Below, piece by piece: positions 46,175 through 55,587 of a stretch of DNA of 64,000 nt (position 1 is its first letter; each line of letters starts with the position of its first letter). The notes beneath the pieces were generated by a model. That model was not told the DNA's origin. It worked only from the letters and a program-made list of their open reading frames with translations, and made no database searches. A program made the position numbers and the translations under genes. The stretch is taken from contig JAQTZV010000025.1 in assembly GCA_028687585.1 (NCBI GenBank), forward strand, positions 1 through 64,000. The letters are read 5' to 3'. This DNA comes from Desulfuromonadaceae bacterium (GTDB lineage: Bacteria > Desulfobacterota > Desulfuromonadia > Geobacterales > Pseudopelobacteraceae).

Positions 46175-46837
46175 ATGGCAAAGCAGATGATAGAGGCAGC
46201 AAAGACGGCAATAGTTTTGATCGAACCCCAGTATGATTTCCTTAAACCGGGTGGTTCAATGTACCAGTTTATTGCGCAACAACTAGAAGAGCGGCAGGTA
46301 ATACCGAACCTTGTTGACCTGGTAAAGTCGGCGAGGAGCAAGGTAAAAAAGATCATTTATGTGCCCTTCGAAGCCTTTGAACCGGGGTTCCCCGAGATTG
46401 ACAAGAAGGGACCTGGCATGGGCGGACTGAGAGGTCTTGAAATCGATATGCCTACAGGTTGGAAGATTGACGGCAAACCGGTGAGCGGCGCGTGGGTGGC
46501 AGGAACCCCAGGCCCCGAGATCATCCCGGAACTTACCCCGGAAAAGGGCGATATTATCGTGCGAGGCAAGAAAACTCTCGATGCGTTCTGGTCGACGGCC
46601 CTCGACTACACACTCCGGGTGAACATGGTTGACACGGTGGCAATCGTGGGCTTCCACACCAACTGGTGCGTAGAATCAACGGCCAGATCCGCCTACGACA
46701 AGGGGTACAACGTTATCGTGATCGGTGACTGTACCGGCACGGATACGGCTGAAGAGCAAAATTATGTGGAAAAATTCATATTCCCGAAAATTGGCACGGT
46801 CATGAAGTACAAAGAGTTCCTCACGAATCTCAAGTAA
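46175..46837 (+). CDS. Isochorismatase-family cysteine hydrolase
   Basis: A 220-residue Rossmann-like hydrolase. The nucleophile region HTNWCVEST gives C165, the Lys-rich RGKKTLDAF gives K132, and the usual Asp in the IDxQ motif is Glu (IEPQYDFL, E17). Members cleave amides and related bonds (nicotinamide, carbamoyl or biuret-like compounds, isochorismate). A strong AAGGAGG site precedes it. It lies between the ATPase and permease genes of the transporter, so its substrate is probably the imported compound. Substrate unknown. Confidence 0.8.
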   Translation: MAKQMIEAAKTAIVLIEPQYDFLKPGGSMYQFIAQQLEERQVIPNLVDLVKSARSKVKKIIYVPFEAFEPGFPEIDKKGPGMGGLRGLEIDMPTGWKIDGKPVSGAWVAGTPGPEIIPELTPEKGDIIVRGKKTLDAFWSTALDYTLRVNMVDTVAIVGFHTNWCVESTARSAYDKGYNVIVIGDCTGTDTAEEQNYVEKFIFPKIGTVMKYKEFLTNLK

Positions 46838-46861
46838 AAAGGGCGAATCCCCCTCCCCCTC

Positions 46862-46903
46862 GTTAGTCTTGGAGTGCCCACCCCGGGGCACTTCAGGGCT
46901 AAC
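46862..46903. other. Large intercistronic hairpin
   Basis: GTTAG...CTAAC ends and an inner GAGTGCCC / GGGGCACTTC stem fold into a long hairpin between the hydrolase stop and the permease start. No T-run follows, so it is more likely a transcript-stabilising or processing element than a terminator. Confidence 0.5.
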
Positions 46904-46926
46904 GTCCGGGTGTATTCGGGGAGTAG

Positions 46927-47919
46927 ATGACGAAGAGGGAGAGGAGCTATACATTGTCCATCCAGAGCAGCAACGGCTTAAAAAGCTTCCGTGATATTCT
47001 CTTTATTGCCGCCGGGTTCCTGGTGATCATGCCCGTACTGGGCATAAACCGGACCACTGATTTCATTATCTTCTCCATCTTCGTGATGGGCTTCAACATC
47101 CTCTACGGTTTTATGGGAAGGTTGTCCTTCGGCCACATGCTTTACCTGGGATGCGGGGCTTACGGAATGACCCTTTTCACCGAACATGTTTCCCGGAACC
47201 CCTTCCTTGCCGTCATTGCGGGCATCTGTGCGGGAGTTCTTGTCGGTGCGATCCTTGGACCCATTGTCGTCAGGACCACGGGGGCCTGTTTTGCTCTTAT
47301 CAACCTGGCCTTCAATCAGATCGGGTACTTTCTTGCTGTCGTGGCTTTTTCAAAATACACGGGGGGGGAAGACGGCATGTCGGTCTCCTTCTCCAAGTTC
47401 GGATTTATTGACTTCAGCAACAAACCGTTCAAATTCGGTTTTGTCCTATTCTGCCTCCTCCTCACCTACTATCTCCTCAGGAAGTTAACCTCATCTCCAT
47501 ACGGGGTACTCATAAAATCCATCAAGGAGAATGAAACCAGAGTCAAGTTCCTGGGTTACAATACGTTTGTCTACAAGTGGATCACTTTCATCATCTCCAC
47601 AGCTCTGTCCGCCTTTGCAGGTGCCCTCTCCATGCTGAATTACGGGTATGTGACGCCAAGTTTTATTGATCCATCGAGGGCTGTTGAAGTAATATTTGCC
47701 GCCCTTATCGGCGGCGCAGGGAGCCTCTACGGGTCCATAATCGGCGGGGTCATCTACATGGCCATCAGTAACTATCTCGCCTCATATATACCAAGGTGGG
47801 AGATGTTTCTGGGCTTTACCCTGCTGATCGTCGTATTCCGGTTTAGGACGGGCGTCTGGGGTTACGTTTCCGAGAAGTTCAATGGTCGCACCAAAGCAAT
47901 GCCGGTGAGGACGTTATGA
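46927..47919 (+). CDS. livM: ABC transporter permease (LivM type)
   Basis: 330 residues, about nine spans, with the pattern FNILYGFMGRLSFGHMLYLG and the coupling region KENETRVKFLGYNTFVYKW. It overlaps livH by 4 bp. Confidence 0.92.
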   Translation: MTKRERSYTLSIQSSNGLKSFRDILFIAAGFLVIMPVLGINRTTDFIIFSIFVMGFNILYGFMGRLSFGHMLYLGCGAYGMTLFTEHVSRNPFLAVIAGICAGVLVGAILGPIVVRTTGACFALINLAFNQIGYFLAVVAFSKYTGGEDGMSVSFSKFGFIDFSNKPFKFGFVLFCLLLTYYLLRKLTSSPYGVLIKSIKENETRVKFLGYNTFVYKWITFIISTALSAFAGALSMLNYGYVTPSFIDPSRAVEVIFAALIGGAGSLYGSIIGGVIYMAISNYLASYIPRWEMFLGFTLLIVVFRFRTGVWGYVSEKFNGRTKAMPVRTL

Positions 47920-48749
47920 TAAATACAATTGCCTATGGGCTGACAATCGGCGCCATACTGTTCATTATCAGTATTGGCCTTTCGCTTACCTTCGGAACCA
48001 TGAGAATCGTAAATTTTGCCCATGGCCTTGTTTACACGATCGGCGCATACCTTATAGTCAGTGTACTGCCAATTGTCAGGAACAACTTTATTCTCGGAGC
48101 CATTATAGCTGTTCTTGCCGTCATACCGATAAGTTATGTAATAGAGCGTTTTGTTATCAGAAAACTCTACGGCGTCTCCATCGACTATGCAATCATAGCG
48201 ACCTATGCCGTTGCTCTCATCGGCATAGATGCCATAAAATGGATATGGGGTGCCTCACCTATACCTCTTTCAGATCCCGTGGGGATTGATGTGCATTTTT
48301 TTGGCATAACCCTGCCCCTCTACAGGCTCATCATTATTATACTCGCCCTCGTTATCTTCTTTGCTCTCTCAGTTTTTTTCAAAAAAACCATGGTGGGGAA
48401 GATCGTTGTTGCAGCCCTGGATGACAAGGATGCGGTAAGGAGTCTGGGGATCAGTGTCGATAAATATTTTACCTATGTCTTTGTCATCGGAAGCTCTCTT
48501 GCCGCTTTGGGAGGAGTTCTGTACGCGCCAATCACTTCAGTTCATCCTTATATGGGGATGATGGTCCTCCTGGTTAGTTTTGCCGTGGTCATCGTAGGAG
48601 GGCTCGGCAACATAAAGGGGACATTTATTTCTGCATTTGTTCTTGGAATGGTTATGGCCATAACGGGAAGATTTTGGGGGCCTGCGGCAGAAACTATGGT
48701 GTTCGTAGTCATGGCCATTGTGCTCATCTTCAAACCCATTGAAGTATGA
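47916..48749 (+). CDS. livH: ABC transporter permease (LivH type)
   Basis: 277 residues, about eight spans, with GLSLTFGTMRIVNFAHGLVYTIG and the end VIVGGLGNIKGTFISAFVLG. ATG overlaps the livM stop, and the kinase gene overlaps its stop by 4 bp, so all three are translationally linked. Confidence 0.92.
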   Translation: MINTIAYGLTIGAILFIISIGLSLTFGTMRIVNFAHGLVYTIGAYLIVSVLPIVRNNFILGAIIAVLAVIPISYVIERFVIRKLYGVSIDYAIIATYAVALIGIDAIKWIWGASPIPLSDPVGIDVHFFGITLPLYRLIIIILALVIFFALSVFFKKTMVGKIVVAALDDKDAVRSLGISVDKYFTYVFVIGSSLAALGGVLYAPITSVHPYMGMMVLLVSFAVVIVGGLGNIKGTFISAFVLGMVMAITGRFWGPAAETMVFVVMAIVLIFKPIEV

Positions 48750-50107
48750 CGTCGGCTAGCCCTTCTGCATATGAATTAACCGACATTTTTCATGCTGCTC
48801 TTGGTGCCGCAGACCCTTATGAGTGTGTAACACAGCATATTGACCACATTTCACGAACATTCCGTGATGGTGGCTTCAAGAGGCTCTTTCTTGTAAGTTT
48901 CGGGAAAGCCGCTTATTTAATGGCCAGCGCTGCGTGTGACCACTTGCCACAAACCATAAGCCGCGGCATTGTTATTACCAAGTACGGCCACACACAGGAA
49001 GCCGCTCTTTCTCCCTTGGTGGAAGTCTTTGAGGCAGGTCATCCAGTGCCTGATGAAAATGGGCTGGCTGCAACAAGAAAAGTGACTAATCTGTTGAATA
49101 ACGCTGATGAACAGACCCTCGTTCTTTTCCTTATCTCGGGCGGAGGTTCAGCCCTTTTTGTGGATCCCGCCCCACACATAACTCTCGCTGAAAAACAGGA
49201 GGTAACGAGTCTGCTTCTTAAAGCAGGTGCGAATATCGAGGAACTCAATGCCGTGAGAAAGCATATTTCGCTGGTGAAAGGAGGGCGTCTCGCCGAACTT
49301 GCTTATCCGGCTAAGGTTATCTCCCTCATCCTTTCAGATGTTATCGGGGACAGACTTGACGTTATTGCGTCGGGGCCCACAGCTCCTGATGACTCTACCT
49401 TCTCGCAAGCTCTTGAGGTGGTTGGCAAATATGGTTTGCTGGGCAGTATACCGGCTTCTGTAAAGAGCCTCCTCGACAATGGCGCCAGCGACAAGCTGCC
49501 TGAAACCCCAAAGCGTGGAAACCTGGTCTTTGACTACGTGGAGAACATCATTGTGGGGAGCAACGGCAAGGCCACAGAAGCCGCCAGGCAGAAAGCCACT
49601 GAAATGGGATTCGATGCCGCCGTTCTGTCATCCGAGTTGAAAGGCGAAGCCCGCTTGGTCGGGAAAGAACTGGCAACAAAGGCCCGAGAGATAGTGGAAT
49701 CACGCCCCGCTTCGCCTAATCCTGATCGTCCCGTATGCCTGATCTGCGGCGGCGAGACAACTGTGACGGTAAGCGGAAGCGGGAGGGGGGGGCGTAATAC
49801 AGAACTGGCCCTTGCCTTCGCGTTGGAAGTTGAAGGTATTCCCGGAATCGCGTTTCTGTCGGCAGGAACCGACGGCACAGACGGGCCAACGGATGCGGCC
49901 GGTGCTTTTGCCGATGGGGAGACCACGGGGAATGCACGCAGGGCCGGCCACGATCCAGAAACATATCTTGCCAATAACGACTCTTACAACTTTTTCAGGG
50001 AGGCAGGCGGCCTCTTCATCACAGGCCCCACCGGTACGAACGTGATGGACCTCCAGATCATACTTATTAAACCGCAAGTTGCTGAGTTATCATCACGTAA
50101 AGCGTAA
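48746..50107 (+). CDS. Glycerate 2-kinase (GckA/MOFRL family)
   Basis: 453 residues of the DUF4147/MOFRL glycerate kinase type: VSFGKAAYLMASAA, LFLISGGGSALF, and VCLICGGETTVTVSGSGRGGRNTELALAFALE. It phosphorylates D-glycerate to 2-phosphoglycerate, feeding glycolysis. Its position inside the transport operon implies that the imported compound is turned into glycerate, perhaps after the cysteine hydrolase step and a reductase encoded elsewhere. Codon usage matches the transporter genes beside it. Confidence 0.88.
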   Translation: MTSASPSAYELTDIFHAALGAADPYECVTQHIDHISRTFRDGGFKRLFLVSFGKAAYLMASAACDHLPQTISRGIVITKYGHTQEAALSPLVEVFEAGHPVPDENGLAATRKVTNLLNNADEQTLVLFLISGGGSALFVDPAPHITLAEKQEVTSLLLKAGANIEELNAVRKHISLVKGGRLAELAYPAKVISLILSDVIGDRLDVIASGPTAPDDSTFSQALEVVGKYGLLGSIPASVKSLLDNGASDKLPETPKRGNLVFDYVENIIVGSNGKATEAARQKATEMGFDAAVLSSELKGEARLVGKELATKAREIVESRPASPNPDRPVCLICGGETTVTVSGSGRGGRNTELALAFALEVEGIPGIAFLSAGTDGTDGPTDAAGAFADGETTGNARRAGHDPETYLANNDSYNFFREAGGLFITGPTGTNVMDLQIILIKPQVAELSSRKA

Positions 50108-50549
50108 ATTCAAATTGCCTTAGCTGTAGTTTTACTAAGCAGCGGCAGGTTGGAGGAGGAAACGCACCTGCACCTGACCGATCTTGGAGATCTGGCAGGG
50201 ATCGATGCCATCCGCGATGCGGTCATACCAAGTTCAACAATCAGATATATATTCTTACCGACGGCACTGTTCCCGTAATTCCTAGCAACACCCCACTTCA
50301 TTACATTGGATTGCAAATATATCAGAACCTCCTCCAAGCCTGGTTTCCCGTTAATCTGTTCTAAATAGATGATATACCGGTCGGCACGCTTCATGCGAAG
50401 GCGTTAAACAAAATCAACATTCATTCCTATCGACTTGGATTCAAATAAATTGCAAATTATCTTGCAATAATAGATGGCAAAAGTGAAATGGTTACTCCCG
50501 CTGATTTCAACTTGGCACTGATTCGTGATTGCTGATAAGATGACTTATC
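50108..50549. other. Intergenic region at the right edge of the island
   Basis: About 440 bases. A plus-strand open stretch near 50108-50270 reads like the interior of a protein (SGRLEEETHLHLTDLGDLAGIDAIRD) but has no start or continuation, so it may be a gene remnant. A 94-codon minus-strand frame at 50110-50394 over the same bases looks like its shadow. No promoter motif is clear. Confidence 0.35.
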
Positions 50550-52352
50550 GTGATCGGAAGAAGAAGTCTCGTTCCTATCCCGACTGAAAAAACTATCCAG
50601 GACTCAGTTATCAAAGACCTCGCCCGACTATATCCATATCTGATCTCGCTCCGTTGGCGTTATGCCGGCGGAGGGATGTTCCTTCTCCTTACCAACGCCT
50701 TTGCGCTGTTAATTCCCTGGTTCATGAAACTGGCGGTGGAGGCGCTGCAGCATCCACTGGCGGCTCGTTACTCACCATCAGCATGTGCCCTGATCATCTC
50801 ACTCCTGGCAATCCTGCACTGCGTCACCCGCATCTTTTCCCGAACTTTCATCCTGAATGCGGCCAGAATTATTGAATTTCGTATCCGTAACGACCTGTTC
50901 CAGCGCCTGACCCGGCTTGACCTCAGTTATTTTTCCAGCAGTCGCAGTGGGGATATTATCTCCCGCTTTTCCAATGACCTGACCAACGTCCGCATGTTGA
51001 CCGGCTTTGGCGTTATGAGTGCGATTAATACCGTGCTGATTTACAGCGCTGCCGTAACGATGATGACCCGGATTCACCCCTGGCTCACCTTCTGGGCAAT
51101 TCTCCCTTTCCCGATCATGATACTGATCATTAAAAAAGTCAGCCATCGACTCTTTCACCGCTCTCTTCAGGCTCAGGAGGAGTTGGCGCATCTCTCAAGC
51201 CAGGCCGAAGAAACCGTTTCAGCAGTGCGGCTGATAAAATCCTACTGTCGGGAAGAGTATTTTCAAGGTGAATTCGAAAAAAGCGCCGAGCGTTATCTCA
51301 AACACAATCTGCGCCTCGCTCGACTGCGGGGTCTTATCATCCCGGTCATGGCGGCCGCAACCGGATCCGGAACCCTTGTTGTTCTGTTCGTAGGCGGCAA
51401 GCTGGTAATTTCAAACAGCATCACTCTGGGTGATTTTGTTGCTTTCAGCGGTTACCTGGCAATGCTTGTCTGGCCGACAGCGGTAATGGGCTGGATCCTG
51501 ACCCTGGCGCAGCGTGGAGCAGCCTCAATGTCCCGCCTGGCAGGGATACTTGGCGCCGAATCGACCGTGACTGACCAGCCTGACGCAGAACCGATCAACT
51601 CCTTTCATCTGGGTATCGAGGCACGAAACCTCCGTTTCAGCTATGGCGATACTGAAATTATCACGGGTATCTCTTTCCATATTCAGGCTGGCGAAACTGT
51701 GGGAATTACCGGAGACGTCGGGAGCGGAAAAACATCCCTGTTGCGTCTGATCGCCCGGCTTCTTCCGATTTCGGACGGAATGCTGTTTATTGACGAACGG
51801 GACATTAACAGCATAACGACTACCAGCCTGCGCCGACTGATCGGTTATGTGCCGCAGGAAACCTTCCTGTTTTCGCGAACCGTTGCCGACAATATCGGTT
51901 ACGGGATTGCGGGGGAACATACTACGGAAGCGGTGACAAAAGCGGCAGGCCAGGCAGGTTTTCTTGAAGATGTAGATGCCTTTCCCGCTAAATTTGAGAC
52001 ACATGTGGGTGAAAAAGGGGTGACTCTTTCCGGCGGCCAGAAACAACGGCTTGCCATCGCCCGTGCTGTCGTTGGTAATCCGCCAATTCTGCTGCTGGAT
52101 GATCCGCTTTCTGCGGTAGATGCCGGGCGCGAAGAAGAAATTCTCAACGAACTCGGAAAATTCTACAGCGGACGAACCGTACTGATTGTCTCACAGAGAG
52201 TATCGGCCTTCCGCGACTGCGACCGGATTATTGTTCTGAAAGAGGGGGGGGTTGCCGAACAGGGAGCCCCTGACGAACTGCTTCTACAGGGTGGACTGTA
52301 TACCGAGTTATACCACCGGCAGATGAATGCACCGAAAAATCCACTGTTATAA
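50550..52352 (+). CDS. ABC exporter (MsbA/LmrA-type half transporter)
   Basis: A 600-residue fused membrane-ATPase exporter: six spans over about 40-330, coupling region, Walker A GDVGSGKTS, a Q-loop YVPQETFLFSRT, signature LSGGQKQRLAIARA and Walker B ILLLDDPLSAVDAG. It would work as a dimer to export a lipid or drug. The GTG start has a weak ribosome site; no better start exists in frame. It ends 13 bp before uvrB. Confidence 0.9.
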   Translation: MIGRRSLVPIPTEKTIQDSVIKDLARLYPYLISLRWRYAGGGMFLLLTNAFALLIPWFMKLAVEALQHPLAARYSPSACALIISLLAILHCVTRIFSRTFILNAARIIEFRIRNDLFQRLTRLDLSYFSSSRSGDIISRFSNDLTNVRMLTGFGVMSAINTVLIYSAAVTMMTRIHPWLTFWAILPFPIMILIIKKVSHRLFHRSLQAQEELAHLSSQAEETVSAVRLIKSYCREEYFQGEFEKSAERYLKHNLRLARLRGLIIPVMAAATGSGTLVVLFVGGKLVISNSITLGDFVAFSGYLAMLVWPTAVMGWILTLAQRGAASMSRLAGILGAESTVTDQPDAEPINSFHLGIEARNLRFSYGDTEIITGISFHIQAGETVGITGDVGSGKTSLLRLIARLLPISDGMLFIDERDINSITTTSLRRLIGYVPQETFLFSRTVADNIGYGIAGEHTTEAVTKAAGQAGFLEDVDAFPAKFETHVGEKGVTLSGGQKQRLAIARAVVGNPPILLLDDPLSAVDAGREEEILNELGKFYSGRTVLIVSQRVSAFRDCDRIIVLKEGGVAEQGAPDELLLQGGLYTELYHRQMNAPKNPLL

Positions 52353-52365
52353 TCTGTGAGTTTGT

Positions 52366-54384
52366 ATGTCCATTTTCAAAATCACAACTGAATATACCCC
52401 GCGCGGTGATCAGCCACAGGCCATCAAAGAACTGGTCGAAGGGATCGAGCGTGGCGACCGCCACCAGACGCTCCTCGGAGTTACCGGATCCGGCAAAACG
52501 TTCACCGTCGCCAACATCATTGCCGAAACTTCGCGCCCGGCGCTGGTACTGGCTCCCAACAAGACACTGGCGGCCCAGCTCTACGGTGAGTTCAAGGAGC
52601 TTTTCCCGGATAACGCGGTTGAATACTTTGTCTCATACTACGATTACTACCAGCCGGAAGCCTACATCCCGACCAGCGACACCTTTATTGAAAAAGATTC
52701 TGCAATCAACGACGAAATAGACAAGATGCGCCATTCGGCGACGCGTAGCCTTCTGACACGGCGGGATGTCATTATCGTAGCGTCGGTCTCCTGCATTTAC
52801 GGCATCGGTTCACCCGATGCGTACCAGTCGATGCACATCTTCTTTCATCAAGGGGATGATTACGGACGCGACGAACTGCTCAAAAAACTGATCGAGATTC
52901 AGTATGAGCGCAATGATATGGATTTCCATCGCGGCACGTTCCGGGTGCGGGGGGATGTGATTGAAATTTTTCCGGCGTATGATAATGATCGTGCGCTCAG
53001 GATAGAATTTTTTGGCGATGAAATTGAGGCTATCAGTGAAATCGATCCGTTGCGCGGCGCCGTGCTGCAGAAGCTGTCAAAATGTTCCATCTATCCGGCT
53101 TCCCATTACGTTTCCACCCGTGAAACGCTGGAACGGGCCGTTGAACAGATCCGGATCGACCTTGCGGAGCGGATCTGCTATTTCCGTTCGCAAAACATGC
53201 TGCTGGAAGAACAGCGTATCGAACAACGGACCTTCTACGATATAGAAATGATGGAGGAGATGGGGTTCTGTCACGGCATCGAAAACTATTCGCGATATTT
53301 CGACGGTCGTCAACCGGGCGAAGCACCATATACGCTGATTGATTACTTCCCGGATGACTTTATTCTTTTTGTCGATGAATCACATATCACCATTCCTCAA
53401 ACCGGCGCCATGTACCGCGGTGACCGTTCCCGCAAGGATACGCTGGTCAACTACGGTTTCCGCCTGCCTGCGGCGCTTGACAACCGTCCGCTTAATTTCC
53501 AGGAGTTTCAGGCCCGTATCCGGCAGGCGGTCTATGTTTCGGCGACTCCGGCCGATTATGAACTTGCGGCGAGCGACGGCGTGTTTGTCGAGCAGGTTAT
53601 ACGCCCGACAGGGCTGGTTGATCCGGTTATAGAGGTGCGACCGGTGACGGCAGGGAGAGAGAGTTCTGTTGGCCAGGTAGACGACCTTCTCCACGAAGTC
53701 CGCGAGACCGTTGCCCGTGGCGAGCGGGTACTGGTGACAACCCTGACCAAACGGATGTCCGAAGAGTTGACCAATTATTATCGTGAGCTGGGAGTGCGGA
53801 TAAAATATCTCCACTCAGACATCGTCACCATCGAGCGGATGCAGATTATTCGCGACCTCCGCATGGGAGAATTCGACGTACTGGTCGGAATTAATCTGTT
53901 ACGTGAGGGACTGGATCTGCCGGAGGTCTCTCTGGTCGCCATTCTTGATGCCGACAAGGAAGGCTTTCTCCGCTCTCAGCGGTCATTAATTCAGACCTGC
54001 GGACGTGCGGCCCGTAACATCAATGGCCGGGTGCTGATGTATGGTGACAGTGTGACTCGCTCCATGCAGGCCTGCATCGATGAAACCGGGCGACGGCGGG
54101 TCAAGCAGCTCGCCTATAACGTAGAGCACGGTATCACGCCGGAAACGGTCAAAAAAGGGTTGCGCAGTATTTTGGAGTCGATCGAGGAGAAGGATTATGT
54201 CACGCAACCTGCCGGGGTAGCCGAAGCGGGAGAGGAATACATCGCCCCGAAAGAGATCCCCAAGCTGGTGAAGAAGCTCCGGAAAGAGATGCTGGCAGCA
54301 GCCAAGGATTTGAATTTCGAAAAGGCGGCGGTACTGCGCGACCGGGTTAAAAAGCTGGAATCGATGGAGTTGGCACTGCGATGA
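52366..54384 (+). CDS. uvrB: Excinuclease subunit UvrB
   Basis: 672 residues: Walker [10 protein letters not shown], the beta-hairpin [20 protein letters not shown], helicase motifs to [13 protein letters not shown], and the UvrC-binding carboxy-terminal UVR motif ([26 protein letters not shown]). It is the damage-verification helicase of nucleotide excision repair. It overlaps the glycosylase gene by 4 bp. Confidence 0.98.
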   Translation: MSIFKITTEYTPRGDQPQAIKELVEGIERGDRHQTLLGVTGSGKTFTVANIIAETSRPALVLAPNKTLAAQLYGEFKELFPDNAVEYFVSYYDYYQPEAYIPTSDTFIEKDSAINDEIDKMRHSATRSLLTRRDVIIVASVSCIYGIGSPDAYQSMHIFFHQGDDYGRDELLKKLIEIQYERNDMDFHRGTFRVRGDVIEIFPAYDNDRALRIEFFGDEIEAISEIDPLRGAVLQKLSKCSIYPASHYVSTRETLERAVEQIRIDLAERICYFRSQNMLLEEQRIEQRTFYDIEMMEEMGFCHGIENYSRYFDGRQPGEAPYTLIDYFPDDFILFVDESHITIPQTGAMYRGDRSRKDTLVNYGFRLPAALDNRPLNFQEFQARIRQAVYVSATPADYELAASDGVFVEQVIRPTGLVDPVIEVRPVTAGRESSVGQVDDLLHEVRETVARGERVLVTTLTKRMSEELTNYYRELGVRIKYLHSDIVTIERMQIIRDLRMGEFDVLVGINLLREGLDLPEVSLVAILDADKEGFLRSQRSLIQTCGRAARNINGRVLMYGDSVTRSMQACIDETGRRRVKQLAYNVEHGITPETVKKGLRSILESIEEKDYVTQPAGVAEAGEEYIAPKEIPKLVKKLRKEMLAAAKDLNFEKAAVLRDRVKKLESMELALR

Positions 54385-55265
54385 CGTCTTTGACGCCTAT
54401 TTCGTTGACAAAAAACTACCAAAAGAATGGGTCGCTCTCTCCACGTATAGTCACCGCGTTTCGCACGAACGTTTATGCGTATTTTCACGCCAATCCCCGC
54501 CCGATGCCGTGGCGTGAGACTACTGACCCATACCGGATTCTGGTGTCGGAAATCATGCTGCAGCAGACCCAGGTAGAGCGGGTAAAGATCAAATATGCAG
54601 AATTTCTGACTGTTTTTCCGACTGTTTTTGAGTTGGCTGCTGCATCGCTGGCTAGTGTGCTGCAGGTATGGCAGGGGCTGGGATATAATCGCCGGGCTGT
54701 ATTTCTGAAGCGCTGTTCGGAAGAGATCGTTACCTATTACGGCGGACAGTTCCCTCGCTCGATTGCAGAGCTGCAATCGCTGCCCGGCATCGGCCCCTAT
54801 ACTGCGCGGGCTGTAGCTGCATTCGCGTTCGGCATTGCCGCCCCCCTCATTGAGACCAACGTCCGCACCGTCTATATCCATTTTTTCTTCCATGGTCGCG
54901 CAACAGTCAGTGACCGTGAGATCATGCCACTGGTCGAAGCAACACTGGATCAGGAAAATCCCCGTGAATGGTACTATGCCCTTATGGATTATGGCGTCAT
55001 GCTCAAACAGACTCTCCCGAATCCCGGTCGGCGCAGCACACACCACATACAACAGAGCCGCTTCGAAGGTTCCAATCGACAGTTGCGCGGCCGCATGTTA
55101 CGCGCGATCATGAAGCAACCTCACATATCAGTCAAAGAGCTGCTGGCAGCCCTGCGGGTCGAACGGGAATTGATATTGAGTAATCTGGAAGCAATGCGGC
55201 GGGAGGGTTTTCTGGTTAAACGAGAACGAGGTTATTGCATTGCGGGTGAATACAAACGGGGCTAG
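54381..55265 (+). CDS. MutY-like adenine glycosylase without the iron-sulfur cluster
   Basis: 294 residues. The HhH-GPD fold is clear: [13 protein letters not shown] with E57, [18 protein letters not shown] (134-151). The catalytic Asp of MutY (DGNV) is Glu here (E158, IETNVRTV). The four cysteines of the 4Fe-4S loop are absent; the corresponding stretch reads [15 protein letters not shown]. The end looks like a small winged-helix domain instead of the MutT-like domain. A clade of such cluster-free glycosylases is known; the preferred lesion is uncertain. It may remove adenine opposite 8-oxoguanine. ATG overlaps the uvrB stop, so translation is coupled. Confidence 0.82.
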   Translation: MTSLTPISLTKNYQKNGSLSPRIVTAFRTNVYAYFHANPRPMPWRETTDPYRILVSEIMLQQTQVERVKIKYAEFLTVFPTVFELAAASLASVLQVWQGLGYNRRAVFLKRCSEEIVTYYGGQFPRSIAELQSLPGIGPYTARAVAAFAFGIAAPLIETNVRTVYIHFFFHGRATVSDREIMPLVEATLDQENPREWYYALMDYGVMLKQTLPNPGRRSTHHIQQSRFEGSNRQLRGRMLRAIMKQPHISVKELLAALRVERELILSNLEAMRREGFLVKRERGYCIAGEYKRG

Positions 55266-55287
55266 CGCGTTGGCGCGAGCCCCGTTT
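55254..55287. terminator. Bidirectional terminator between the glycosylase and cytochrome genes
   Basis: AAACGGGGCT and AGCCCCGTTT are perfect inverted arms, with an inner GCGCG/CGCG pair, flanked by T-rich ends on both strands. The genes converge here. Confidence 0.85.
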
Positions 55288-55308
55288 GTGAAGCGGTATA
55301 TAACTACC

Positions 55309-55587
55309 TTATTTTTTGTGACAATCCTTGCACCCAACCGGTCCTTTTTTCATTTCAGTGTGGCAGCCCTTACAGGTTTTGTGAGCCCAGTCTTTGCCGA
55401 GTTCGGCAATTTTGCCCGGAGCCTTCTCGTGGCACTTCTTGCAGTCTTTCAGCTGCTCCTGGTGCTTTTTGTGCGTGAAGGACACTTTGCCCATGGATGC
55501 CGGCAATTCGATTACGTCTGCTGCGAAGGCTGCTCCTGCAAAAGCGGTGACGGCAAACATTGCTACTACGGCACTGATTTTTTTCAT
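55309..55587 (-). CDS. Triheme periplasmic cytochrome c7 (PpcA family)
   Basis: 92 residues with a Sec signal (cleaved near AFA-ADV) and three heme motifs: CKKCH (49-53), CKGCH (72-76) and CKDCH (86-90), plus additional His residues at 39, 42 and 69 as distal ligands. It matches the 70-residue mature PpcA-type electron shuttles that carry electrons through the periplasm to outer-membrane cytochromes during metal reduction. I use the ATG after AAAGGAG, 18 codons inside the longest frame. It is monocistronic, with a possible sigma-54 promoter upstream. Confidence 0.95.
   Translation of the reverse strand: MKKISAVVAMFAVTAFAGAAFAADVIELPASMGKVSFTHKKHQEQLKDCKKCHEKAPGKIAELGKDWAHKTCKGCHTEMKKGPVGCKDCHKK

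Noticed and set aside
42546..50107. Idea that the island is an integrated phage or transposon
   Set aside because: No integrase, transposase, tRNA or flanking direct repeat was found; codon usage alone supports transfer, not the mechanism.
50110..50394. 94-codon minus-strand frame MKRADRYIIYLEQING
   Set aside because: Its Ser/Arg-rich second half looks like a shadow of an opposite-strand coding remnant; no family match.
54195..55052. 285-codon minus-strand frame across uvrB and the glycosylase
   Set aside because: It spans two well-supported genes on the opposite strand and has no domain.
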